A stretch of DNA of 5,144 nucleotides from Bacteroidia bacterium (GTDB lineage: Bacteria > Bacteroidota > Bacteroidia > Bacteroidales > UBA5342). Of this stretch, positions 1-5,144 are shown piece by piece. The first letter of the stretch is position 1; every line of letters starts with the position of its first letter. Both the position numbers and the translations under genes were made by a program. A model generated the notes under the pieces. It was not told where the DNA came from and ran no database searches. It saw only the letters and a program-made list of their open reading frames with translations. The stretch spans positions 1 through 5,144 of the forward strand of contig JAUIMD010000188.1 of NCBI GenBank assembly GCA_030433225.1, read 5' to 3'.

Positions 1-310
1 CTTGTACGCCGAACTGAAAGATACCCATGTTGGCGTTACCGTAATCCATCCGGGTGCGGTGAATACGCACATCATGTCCAACTCAGGAGTGTCAACGCGT
101 CAACAGGAAAGCGAATCCCGGGCAGCATCAAAAAACATGCCCACTCTGTCTGCCCAAAAAGCTGCCGCACAAATGATTTCCGCCATTGAAGAAAATAAGT
201 TCAGGGTATTGGTTGGAAAAGATGCCCGAATGCTGGATAAGCTATACCGCTTTTCACCTCGAAAGGCAGTTGACATTATTGTGAAAAAAATGGCAGGGAT
301 GGTCAGGTAG
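1..310 (+). CDS. Short-chain dehydrogenase/reductase (SDR), C-terminal fragment
   Basis: This is the 3' end of an NAD(P)-dependent oxidoreductase of the SDR superfamily. The reading frame enters from the left edge (first complete codon at base 2) and ends at TAG 308-310, leaving about 102 residues. The visible part starts with LYAELKDTHVGVTVIHPGAV, the helix, beta-strand and Pro-Gly turn that follow the catalytic Tyr-x-x-x-Lys in classical SDRs. The next residues (NTHI) fit the substrate-loop position. The Rossmann glycine motif and the catalytic Ser/Tyr/Lys must lie upstream, outside the window. The C-terminal part is a helical region ending in a basic tail (SPRKAVDIIVKKMAGMVR). The substrate cannot be told from this fragment. 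The TTG at base 2 is internal, not a start. The gene is followed by a long non-coding gap, so it is probably the last of its transcription unit. Family assignment is firm; specific function is unknown. Confidence 0.85.
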   Translation, partial: LYAELKDTHVGVTVIHPGAVNTHIMSNSGVSTRQQESESRAASKNMPTLSAQKAAAQMISAIEENKFRVLVGKDARMLDKLYRFSPRKAVDIIVKKMAGMVR

Positions 311-316
311 TTCAAA

Positions 317-358
317 GGTTGAATTCGCCATGTCACAAAACGTAATCCGAATTCAATT
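317..358 (+). terminator. Weak hairpin after the SDR gene, possible terminator
   Basis: TTGAATTCG at 319-327 is the exact reverse complement of CGAATTCAA at 348-356, and two further G-U pairs (317/358 and 318/357) could extend the stem in RNA. The loop is 20 bases and no U-tract follows, so it is not a textbook intrinsic terminator. Its position 9 bases after the SDR stop codon is what suggests a role in transcript ending. Each arm contains GAATTC. It abuts a separate 12-base perfect palindrome, AATTGTACAATT, at 355-366. Confidence 0.25.
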
Positions 359-519
359 GTACAATTAAGTTACCTCCTTCGTTTTCAGCAATTATAACGG
401 TAATTCTACTTAGATTTTCATTGCTCCTATTATCTTTTGTACGCGCTAACCGATCTACTTACAGGGCATTAATTTACCAATTGTATGGCCCTGTTTTAAT
501 TCCCAAATGCTACTTACAC

Positions 520-536
520 ATGCAACATTGTTGCAT
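520..536. promoter_or_regulatory. Perfect palindromic operator candidate, copy 1
   Basis: ATGCAACA-T-TGTTGCAT is a perfect palindrome with 8-base arms around a single central base. A near-identical copy lies at 558-572, with centres 37 bases apart. The site overlaps the expected -33 region of the promoter core at 552-559, the position of a repressor site. Symmetry and size (17 bases, odd centre) are typical of operators of dimeric Fur-superfamily regulators such as Zur. That assignment is inference from shape and context (zinc enzyme and ZnuD-like receptor downstream), not a recognised database motif. Confidence 0.55.
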
Positions 537-559
537 AATCTGTTTTTATTCTATATTTG
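531..559 (+). promoter_or_regulatory. Bacteroidota-type promoter (-33 TTG / -7 TATATTTG)
   Basis: TATATTTG at 552-559 matches the Bacteroidota primary-sigma -7 element TAnnTTTG exactly. TTG at 531-533 lies 18 bases upstream, close to the usual spacing for the -33 element. Transcription would begin around 564-567, inside the second palindrome. The promoter points towards the alkaline phosphatase, but would leave an untranslated leader of roughly 300 bases, which makes it likely that a gene now broken once followed it directly. Confidence 0.5.
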
Positions 560-572
560 CATCATTGTTGCA
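558..572. promoter_or_regulatory. Palindromic operator candidate, copy 2
   Basis: TGCATCATTGTTGCA is the second copy of the palindrome at 521-535 and differs from it at one base (T562 instead of A), which breaks one of its seven symmetric pairs. It begins inside the -7 element and covers the predicted transcription start. Binding here together with copy 1 would enclose the promoter completely. The centre-to-centre distance of 37 bases is about 3.5 helical turns, so two dimers would sit on opposite faces of the DNA. Confidence 0.5.
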
Positions 573-575
573 TTA

Positions 576-840
576 ATGTCAAAAACAATAAATGCTCCTC
601 GTTTAAAGTAATGCTTACCGCTGTGCCTCCAACAAGCGGAAGAGCGATACATTAAGATAGATGGAGCGATGCGGCAAGAAATTATGAAAAAAGTAAAAAA
701 TAGTTGTGCGCATACCAAACAGTAAGGACTCAGGACTGTTTGATGAGGCAGACGATCATTTTTACAGCCATATGGTGGCCAAAGAAGGATGGTCGACGAG
801 TGTAGGAATCGGATTAAAAATGGTTCACCGAAGCGAATAG
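576..840 (+). pseudogene. Broken coding remnant, possibly histidine-kinase-like C-terminus
   Basis: Immediately after the promoter block an ATG at 576 opens MSKTINAPRLK and stops at TAA 609-611. The same frame is then open from 612 to TAA 723-725, including LQQAEERYIKIDGAMRQEIM. A second frame, open from 697 to TAG 838-840, encodes KIVVRIPNSKDSGLF, then FDEADDHFYSHMVAKEG, and ends VGIGLKMVHRSE. The order (a beta-strand ending Arg-Ile-x-Asn, a Phe-Tyr-Ser pair, then Gly-Ile-Gly-Leu followed by a helix with Val-His-Arg) resembles the F-box and G2-box end of the GHKL ATPase domain of sensor histidine kinases. Reading it as one protein needs one stop read through and a frame change near 697-723. 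It ends 29 bases before the phosphatase start. The similarity was judged by eye and is weak. Alternatives are a chance open frame in a long leader, or a short leader peptide at 576-611. Confidence 0.3.
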
Positions 841-869
841 AACGCTGTTTACCAGCAAAAAAGTAAGGC

Positions 870-2282
870 ATGAAACGTAGAGATTTTATAAATACCGGAA
901 TTTTAACCGCCGTGGCGGGTTCAGTTGCTGGTGCATCTGTTTTGTCAGGATGTGCATCGGCCACCCGTAAGTCGCGCAAGGCTAAAAACATCATTTTTTT
1001 AGTAAGTGATGGAATGAGTTCCGGCACCTTAAATATGGCCGACCTCATGCTGCAGCGCAAAGAAGGCCGTGGCAGTACCTGGATAGACCTGTACCGCAAC
1101 AACCGGGTTTCCAGGGCCATTATGGATACCGCCTCTGCCGATTCGATGGTTACGGATTCTGCGGCCGCCAGCTCTTCGTGGGGAGGCGGGAAACGGGTAA
1201 ACAACGGCAAACTAAACATGAATGCCGATGGCTCGTCTAACACCCCCATTCTCCAAAAATTTAAGTCGGCCGGAAAAGCCGTGGGCTGCGTTACCACCGT
1301 CCCCATTACCCATGCTACCCCCGCCGGGTTCTGTGTAAACATGAACCACCGCAACATGCAAGATCAAATTGCCTCCACGTATAAGGATTTGAAATTTGAT
1401 GTAATGATGGGCGGAGGCGAAGAATATTTTAACGGTAAAAAACGGGAAGACAAACGGGACATCTTCAATGATTTTTCAGAAGCCGGCTTTCAGGTGGCAC
1501 GTTCCAAAACAGACATGCAGAATGCCACTCCCGGCAAACCGGTTTTAGGCGTATTCCATGAAAATGGCCTCCCCTACGACATTGACGTCACCAACAACTC
1601 CGAATTAAAACGTAAAATTCCCACCCTGGCCGAAATGACGAAAAAAGCCATTCAATTAATGGCAGGAAACAACAATGGATTTGTGCTACAGGTGGAAGGC
1701 GGAAAAGTAGACTGGGCGGCGCATGCAAACGATACTACGGCATTAATTTACGACCAGATTGCATTTGACAATGCGGTGGCAGAAGCCATTGCCTTTGCAC
1801 AAGACCGCGACGATACCTTGGTGGTGATTACCACGGATCATGGAAATTCAAATCCCGGTTTAATAAAGACCGACAAGGTTAATCAGATGTTTGATAGCCT
1901 GCAAAACGTAAAACATACCAACGAGTGGATTTTAAACGGAATTCATCGAAAAGATACCGCAGCACAGGTTATTGAGCGCATTCATTATGCTCAGGGAATT
2001 GCCCTTACAAAAGAAGAGGCAACAGCGTTGTTAAAGTATTACGATTCTACCGACGAGAGCGGCGTGTATAACCCGTATAAACTTCCGTACAAAAAGTTGG
2101 CAGAAATTCAACAAAAATATACGTCGGTGCATTGGTCGGGTATGAGCCATTCTTCCGATTTTGTAGAGCTGGCCATGTTTGGTGCCGGAAGTGAAGCACT
2201 GCCGGCTTTTGTTATGAACTACGAACTCCACAATTTTATGCTGCAGGCCTGTGGGGTAATGCAGGAAGAAATGCATAAATAA
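870..2282 (+). CDS. Alkaline phosphatase, PhoA family, Tat-type lipoprotein
   Basis: A 470-residue alkaline phosphatase (phosphomonoester hydrolase using two Zn and usually one Mg). The motifs run in the expected order: IIFLVSDGMS with metal ligand D47; TDSAA with nucleophile S97; THATPA with H148 and T150, where E. coli PhoA has Asp and Thr and many other family members have His; VEGGKVDWAAHAND with E276, D281 and H285; TTDHGN with D323 and H324; and SHSSDFVEL with H427, the last zinc ligand. About 100 residues between H324 and H427 form the variable insert region. The N-terminus KRRDFINTG is a twin-arginine signal, followed by a hydrophobic stretch and lipobox LSGC (C28), so the enzyme is probably exported folded and lipid-anchored. 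The start at 870 is supported because the signal begins there. Only AAGG lies before it and it is too close to be an effective ribosome site. The nearest clear promoter is far upstream at 531-559. It is expected to release phosphate from organic phosphates outside the cytoplasm; exact substrate and location (periplasm or surface) are inferred. Confidence 0.93.
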   Translation: MKRRDFINTGILTAVAGSVAGASVLSGCASATRKSRKAKNIIFLVSDGMSSGTLNMADLMLQRKEGRGSTWIDLYRNNRVSRAIMDTASADSMVTDSAAASSSWGGGKRVNNGKLNMNADGSSNTPILQKFKSAGKAVGCVTTVPITHATPAGFCVNMNHRNMQDQIASTYKDLKFDVMMGGGEEYFNGKKREDKRDIFNDFSEAGFQVARSKTDMQNATPGKPVLGVFHENGLPYDIDVTNNSELKRKIPTLAEMTKKAIQLMAGNNNGFVLQVEGGKVDWAAHANDTTALIYDQIAFDNAVAEAIAFAQDRDDTLVVITTDHGNSNPGLIKTDKVNQMFDSLQNVKHTNEWILNGIHRKDTAAQVIERIHYAQGIALTKEEATALLKYYDSTDESGVYNPYKLPYKKLAEIQQKYTSVHWSGMSHSSDFVELAMFGAGSEALPAFVMNYELHNFMLQACGVMQEEMHK

Positions 2283-2326
2283 TGTTTAAATCGTAAAGGC
2301 TTTATAAAACAACCATTGAATATATC

Positions 2327-2334
2327 TACTTTTG
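2327..2334 (+). promoter_or_regulatory. Bacteroidota -7 promoter element for the small gene and receptor
   Basis: TACTTTTG matches TAnnTTTG exactly. No TTG is present at the right distance for -33; the corresponding spot around 2301-2305 reads CTTTAT, a partial match only. Transcription would start about 2339-2342, at or next to the ATG at 2342, implying a leaderless or nearly leaderless mRNA. It is the only promoter-like element in the 59-base gap after the phosphatase stop, and no hairpin terminator is seen in that gap, so read-through from the phosphatase is also possible. Confidence 0.45.
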
Positions 2335-2341
2335 CGGCGGA

Positions 2342-2725
2342 ATGCTAAAACACCTTAAACATATAGCAGCCATACTTTTATGGGTAATGATTATTCCGGT
2401 ATTTTACCAGCCGGTTCACATTTTGCACCATCATGCGTCCTTTCTTCCTGAAAGCGAATGCCCATCCCATAAAAAACAAACACCTCCTGTCATTTCTAAT
2501 TCCAACCCAATTGTTTCATGGGGTAATGTGGAAGTGAACAAGGACGAGCAAAGCTGCTACGTTTGCGACTACCAGTTTTTTGTCAATAAACCAATTGAAG
2601 TATGGGTGTTTCAGGTAGATTTAAAGGCTACTAACTTTACACACCAACAGTATATTACAAGGGCTACCCAAAGCCCGGATTGGTCCTTAAAGCCCTCCAG
2701 GGCTCCTCCTTGCTCACCTGCTTAA
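2342..2725 (+). CDS. Small membrane-anchored or exported His/Cys protein, receptor partner
   Basis: A 127-residue protein of no family that I can name. A short basic start (KHLKH) is followed by a hydrophobic segment at about residues 8-25 (IAAILLWVMIIPVFYQPV), a signal peptide or membrane anchor. Immediately after it come H26 and the cluster H29-H31, then C40 and H43. The middle holds a Cys-x-x-Cys pair (C72, C75) in SCYVCDYQFF, and the protein ends SRAPPCSPA. A central Cys-x-x-Cys and a terminal Arg-Ala/Gly-Pro-Pro also occur in small proteins of the DUF2946 type found beside metal-related transport genes; this is a resemblance, not an assignment. The gene ends 45 bases before the receptor start on the same strand, so the two are probably co-transcribed. 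The His and Cys clusters suggest it binds a transition metal in the periplasm (inference). The start at 2342 gives the best signal sequence; a later Met at residue 16 would destroy it. The promoter element directly before it suggests a leaderless start. Confidence 0.75.
   Translation: MLKHLKHIAAILLWVMIIPVFYQPVHILHHHASFLPESECPSHKKQTPPVISNSNPIVSWGNVEVNKDEQSCYVCDYQFFVNKPIEVWVFQVDLKATNFTHQQYITRATQSPDWSLKPSRAPPCSPA
2661..2704 (+). repeat. Alternating GGGCT/AGCCC hairpin arms at the end of the small gene
   Basis: Four five-base elements alternate: GGGCT 2661-2665, AGCCC 2672-2676, AGCCC 2691-2695 and GGGCT 2700-2704. The first pairs with the second or third and the fourth with the third or second, so two small hairpins or one longer-range alternative could form in the mRNA just before the receptor gene. 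The right-hand unit is AGCCCT-CC-AGGGCT. They lie inside codons for the C-terminal part of the protein, including the Arg-Ala-Pro-Pro end, so coding constraint alone may explain them. Confidence 0.3.
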
Positions 2726-2770
2726 GTGATTCTCTTTTTTTTCAATTTATTTTCGGTTACTACATTCTGA

Positions 2771-5144
2771 ATGAAATACTTCATCAGGTTCATGCTGTAT
2801 GCGCTACTTTTTGGTACCTACATATCGGCATGGGCTCAACATACATATACAATAACAGGTAAGGTTACAGACAAGCATAACCATGCTTTACCCGGTGCAT
2901 ACATTACAATATCCCCCATCCTACAAACGGTGGCAAGTAATGCTGATGGGGAATTTACTTTCCCCAATGTGAATGCGGGTACGTATGAAATTTCCGCATC
3001 CTTTATTGGGTATAATGAATTTAAACAGCCCCTTGTGGTAAATAATTCGACGCACATTGCTGTGGTGCTAACCCCCGCAACCCTTTCGTTGCAGGAACTC
3101 ACCGTAGCATGCCACCACGATGAAGAGCTGAAAAAAGAGGAATCCTTAAGTGTAGAAATAGTTAACGATGTCTACATTAAGCAAAACCTGGGAGGTAGCT
3201 TAATGACTTCGCTGGATCGGTTGCCCGGGGTGGGTAGCATGGAAATTGGCTCCGGACAATCGAAACCTGTCATTCGCGGCTTGGGCTTCAACCGGGTGGT
3301 TGTGGTTGAAAATGGCATCAAGCACGAAGGGCAGCAATGGGGAAGCGACCACGGACTGGAAATTGATCAATATGCAGTTGAAAATGCAGAAATTATCAAA
3401 GGCCCCTCTTCGCTCATGTATGGGTCTGATGCCATTGGCGGGGTGATTCACCTCAAGCAAAATACCATTCCAGCCATGAATACTTTTGGTGGAAGCGTGG
3501 ACTTAACCGGGAAATCCAACAATAATTTAGTGGGGACCTCGGTGGCCTTAAACGGACGCAAAAACTGGCTGTATGGTGGAATAAGACTCACGTTGCTGGA
3601 TTACGCCGATTACAAAGTACCGGCAGACAGTGTGGATATTTACTCGTACAAAGCACCATTGTATAAAAACAGGTTGCGCAATACCGCCGGAAATGAAGTG
3701 AATTACAATGCCTATTTAGGAGCTATTCATGGAAATTTCCAGACCCGTTTTTACATTAGTCAGACCAACAATAAAAGTGGATTTTTTGCCAATGCGCACG
3801 GTGTGGAACCCCGCAATGTGGATACCGATTTACACGATGCATCGGATAGAGACATCCATTATCCTTACCAAAATGTACGTCATTTTAAGTTGGCCAATAA
3901 AACCCAGTGGGAGAATGAGAAATTCAGATTGGAAGGAAACCTGGGTTACCAAAGAAATTTTCGCCAGGAATGGAGCCAATACACCAGCCACGGATACATG
4001 CCTCCGGTGTTTCCCGATACCCTTTCCTTCCCATCAGATTTGGAGCGACAATTCGATAAACACTACTACTCCGGTAGATTTCTTGCCACCCTATTGTTAG
4101 ATCGCTGGGAAATTACAGCCGGAATAAATGGGGGGTACCAGGACAATGCGATTGATGGCAGAGGGTTTATCATTCCCGCTTACAAGCAAGTGGATGCAGG
4201 AGCATTTGCCCTGGCAAAATATGAGCTGACGGAAGTTTCCAAACTAAGTGCAGGAGTCCGATACGATTTTGGGAAAATTCATACGGATGCCTACAACGAC
4301 TGGTTCCCATCGCCCATTGTAGAAGGACAAGACACCACCTACCAATACCTGCAAAGAGCAATGGAATTGAATCGCAACTTTTCCAATTTTTCGTGGTCGC
4401 TGGGCTACATTTACTCCCCTGCACACTGGCTCTTAAAATTAAATGTTGGAAAAAGTTTCCGCATGCCAATTGCCAAAGAGCTGGCAGCAAACGGGGTAAA
4501 CTATCATCAGTTTAGCTACGAGGTAGGAGACCCGAATCTGGATCCAGAAATTTCGTACCAATTGGATGCAGGTATTGAATACAGTGAGCAGAAATTTGCC
4601 GTGGGAGTTACCCCTTTCCTGAATTATTTTTCCAATTACATTTACCTGAACCCCACAGCCGATCATGACCGCTTATACGGGAATGGAAACCAAGTTTTTG
4701 AGTACACGCAGAGTAAAGTGTTTCGGTTTGGGGGTGAGGTGCATGCCCACTGTGAAATAAGGGATGATTTGCAGGTGGGAATTTTGGGAGAGTATGTTTA
4801 CTCCATTCAGCTATCGGGCGAAAAAGAAGGATACACCCTCCCCTTTTCACCCGCTCCTTCACTTATACTCAATGCGCGCTATCAGAAACCCAGTTTGTGG
4901 AAAGTGAAGCATGGGTATATTTCGTTGGATTACAGACTTACAGCGGCTCAATACAACATTGTTCCACCCGAAGAAGTCACCGAAGGCTATCAACTAATGA
5001 ACCTACGCATAGGTGGCGATTTGAGCATTTACCGCCAAACGGTGACACTTTCCATGCAGGTACAAAATGTACTGAATACCAAATACTTTAACCATACCAG
5101 TTATTACCGAAGAATAAACGTGCCCGAGTCGGGCAGAAACTTTA
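2771..5144 (+). CDS. TonB-dependent outer-membrane receptor, ZnuD-like (3' end cut)
   Basis: A continuously open frame from ATG 2771 to the right edge, 791 codons, no stop. Signal peptide: residues 1-22 (MKYFIRF, hydrophobic core, cleavage likely after AWA before Q23). Residues 25-110: carboxypeptidase-regulatory-like beta-sandwich (ITGKVTDKHNHALPGAYITI to VVLTP). C114-H115-H116-D117 links it to the plug, about 135-232, with LDRLPGV, VIRGLGFNR (168-175), GQQWGSDHGLEID (187-199) and IIKGPSSLMYGSDAIGGVI (208-226). The rest is the beta-barrel. The extracellular-loop segment AHGVEPRN followed by HDASDRDIHYPYQNVRH is rich in His and Asp. FRMPIAKELAANG (563-575), then YEVGDPNLDPE (583-593), is a pattern shared with ZnuD-type zinc receptors. 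NVLNTKYFNH and VPESGRNF (784-791) are the usual final strand approach, so only about 10-15 codons should be missing. It would import a substrate using TonB energy. Zinc or a zinc complex is the preferred guess; copper or another metal complex cannot be excluded. It follows the small His/Cys gene and probably shares its transcript. No strong ribosome site precedes it. Confidence 0.9.
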   Translation, partial: MKYFIRFMLYALLFGTYISAWAQHTYTITGKVTDKHNHALPGAYITISPILQTVASNADGEFTFPNVNAGTYEISASFIGYNEFKQPLVVNNSTHIAVVLTPATLSLQELTVACHHDEELKKEESLSVEIVNDVYIKQNLGGSLMTSLDRLPGVGSMEIGSGQSKPVIRGLGFNRVVVVENGIKHEGQQWGSDHGLEIDQYAVENAEIIKGPSSLMYGSDAIGGVIHLKQNTIPAMNTFGGSVDLTGKSNNNLVGTSVALNGRKNWLYGGIRLTLLDYADYKVPADSVDIYSYKAPLYKNRLRNTAGNEVNYNAYLGAIHGNFQTRFYISQTNNKSGFFANAHGVEPRNVDTDLHDASDRDIHYPYQNVRHFKLANKTQWENEKFRLEGNLGYQRNFRQEWSQYTSHGYMPPVFPDTLSFPSDLERQFDKHYYSGRFLATLLLDRWEITAGINGGYQDNAIDGRGFIIPAYKQVDAGAFALAKYELTEVSKLSAGVRYDFGKIHTDAYNDWFPSPIVEGQDTTYQYLQRAMELNRNFSNFSWSLGYIYSPAHWLLKLNVGKSFRMPIAKELAANGVNYHQFSYEVGDPNLDPEISYQLDAGIEYSEQKFAVGVTPFLNYFSNYIYLNPTADHDRLYGNGNQVFEYTQSKVFRFGGEVHAHCEIRDDLQVGILGEYVYSIQLSGEKEGYTLPFSPAPSLILNARYQKPSLWKVKHGYISLDYRLTAAQYNIVPPEEVTEGYQLMNLRIGGDLSIYRQTVTLSMQVQNVLNTKYFNHTSYYRRINVPESGRNF

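Larger units (their letters stand above)
311..869. other. Long intergenic region without an intact gene
   Basis: This 559-base gap between the SDR fragment and the alkaline phosphatase has no intact reading frame supported by family resemblance on either strand. From left to right it holds an inverted repeat (317-358) and adjoining palindrome (355-366), a roughly 150-base AT-rich stretch (367-519) in which nothing was recognised, the twin-palindrome promoter block (520-573), and short broken frames that may be remains of a gene (576-840). A long minus-strand frame covering 551-1357 extends far into the phosphatase gene and its product resembles nothing, so it is treated as a shadow. Confidence 0.7.

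Noticed and set aside
431..440. TATCTTTTGT as another promoter -7 element
   Set aside because: The spacing does not fit TAnnTTTG (one extra base) and no TTG at the right distance upstream was seen.
551..1357. Long minus-strand open frame (268 codons)
   Set aside because: It lies opposite the first third of the phosphatase gene and the promoter block, and its product has no recognisable motif or plausible composition; it is a shadow of the real coding strand.
2294..2304. TAAAG-G-CTTTA palindrome after the phosphatase gene
   Set aside because: Too short, with a one-base centre that cannot form an RNA hairpin loop, so not a terminator; no resemblance to the operator candidates upstream.
2283..2341. 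Search for a third copy of the TGCAAC-N3-GTTGCA palindrome before the small gene
   Set aside because: No such sequence is present here, so direct control of the receptor pair by the same regulator cannot be claimed.
2735..2742. Run of eight T between the small gene and the receptor, possible terminator
   Set aside because: No stem directly precedes it; the nearest hairpin ends about 30 bases upstream inside the coding region, so an intrinsic terminator is not supported.
2680..2862. 60-codon + strand frame bridging the small gene and the receptor
   Set aside because: It overlaps the end of the small gene and the receptor's signal peptide in another frame, and its product shows no family features.
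3200..4862. Several short open frames on both strands (for example 3246-3446, 3729-4100 on +; 3200-3460, 4170-4490, 4608-4862 on -)
   Set aside because: All lie inside the continuous receptor frame 2771-5144, which carries clear TonB-receptor motifs throughout; these are out-of-frame shadows.

Overview
The window looks like chromosomal DNA from a member of the Bacteroidota. The evidence is a TonB-dependent receptor with an N-terminal carboxypeptidase-regulatory-like domain, two matches to the TAnnTTTG promoter element used by the sigma factor of this phylum, absence of convincing Shine-Dalgarno sequences, and a moderate, AT-leaning composition. No rRNA, tRNA, CRISPR array, insertion sequence or integrase was seen. 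All real genes lie on the + strand.

Layout: (1) 1-310 is the C-terminal end of a short-chain dehydrogenase/reductase whose catalytic part lies upstream of the window. (2) 311-869 is a 559-base gap with no intact gene. It holds a weak inverted repeat just after the dehydrogenase, then a compact regulatory block at 520-573 where two copies of a TGCAaC-ATT-GTTGCA palindrome flank a Bacteroidota promoter core, then short broken reading frames (576-840) that may be the decayed end of a histidine-kinase-like gene. (3) 870-2282 encodes a complete PhoA-type alkaline phosphatase with an apparent Tat plus lipoprotein export signal. (4) 2342-2725 encodes a small membrane-anchored or exported protein with His and Cys clusters and an Arg-Ala-Pro-Pro C-terminus. 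(5) 2771-5144 encodes nearly all of a TonB-dependent outer-membrane receptor whose plug and barrel motifs resemble ZnuD-type (zinc-uptake) receptors. It runs off the right edge probably only a dozen or so codons before its end.

Working interpretation (inference): genes 4 and 5 form a two-gene transcription unit, read from a promoter so close to the first ATG that its transcript may be leaderless, and are involved in metal (likely zinc) acquisition across the outer membrane. The alkaline phosphatase is itself a zinc enzyme family member, and the palindrome pair upstream of it looks like a Fur/Zur-family type operator. A shared metal theme is therefore plausible but not proven, because no palindrome copy was found directly in front of the small gene/receptor pair. 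The most interesting items are the twin-palindrome promoter, the uncharacterised His/Cys small protein coupled to the receptor, and the broken coding remnant between promoter and phosphatase.
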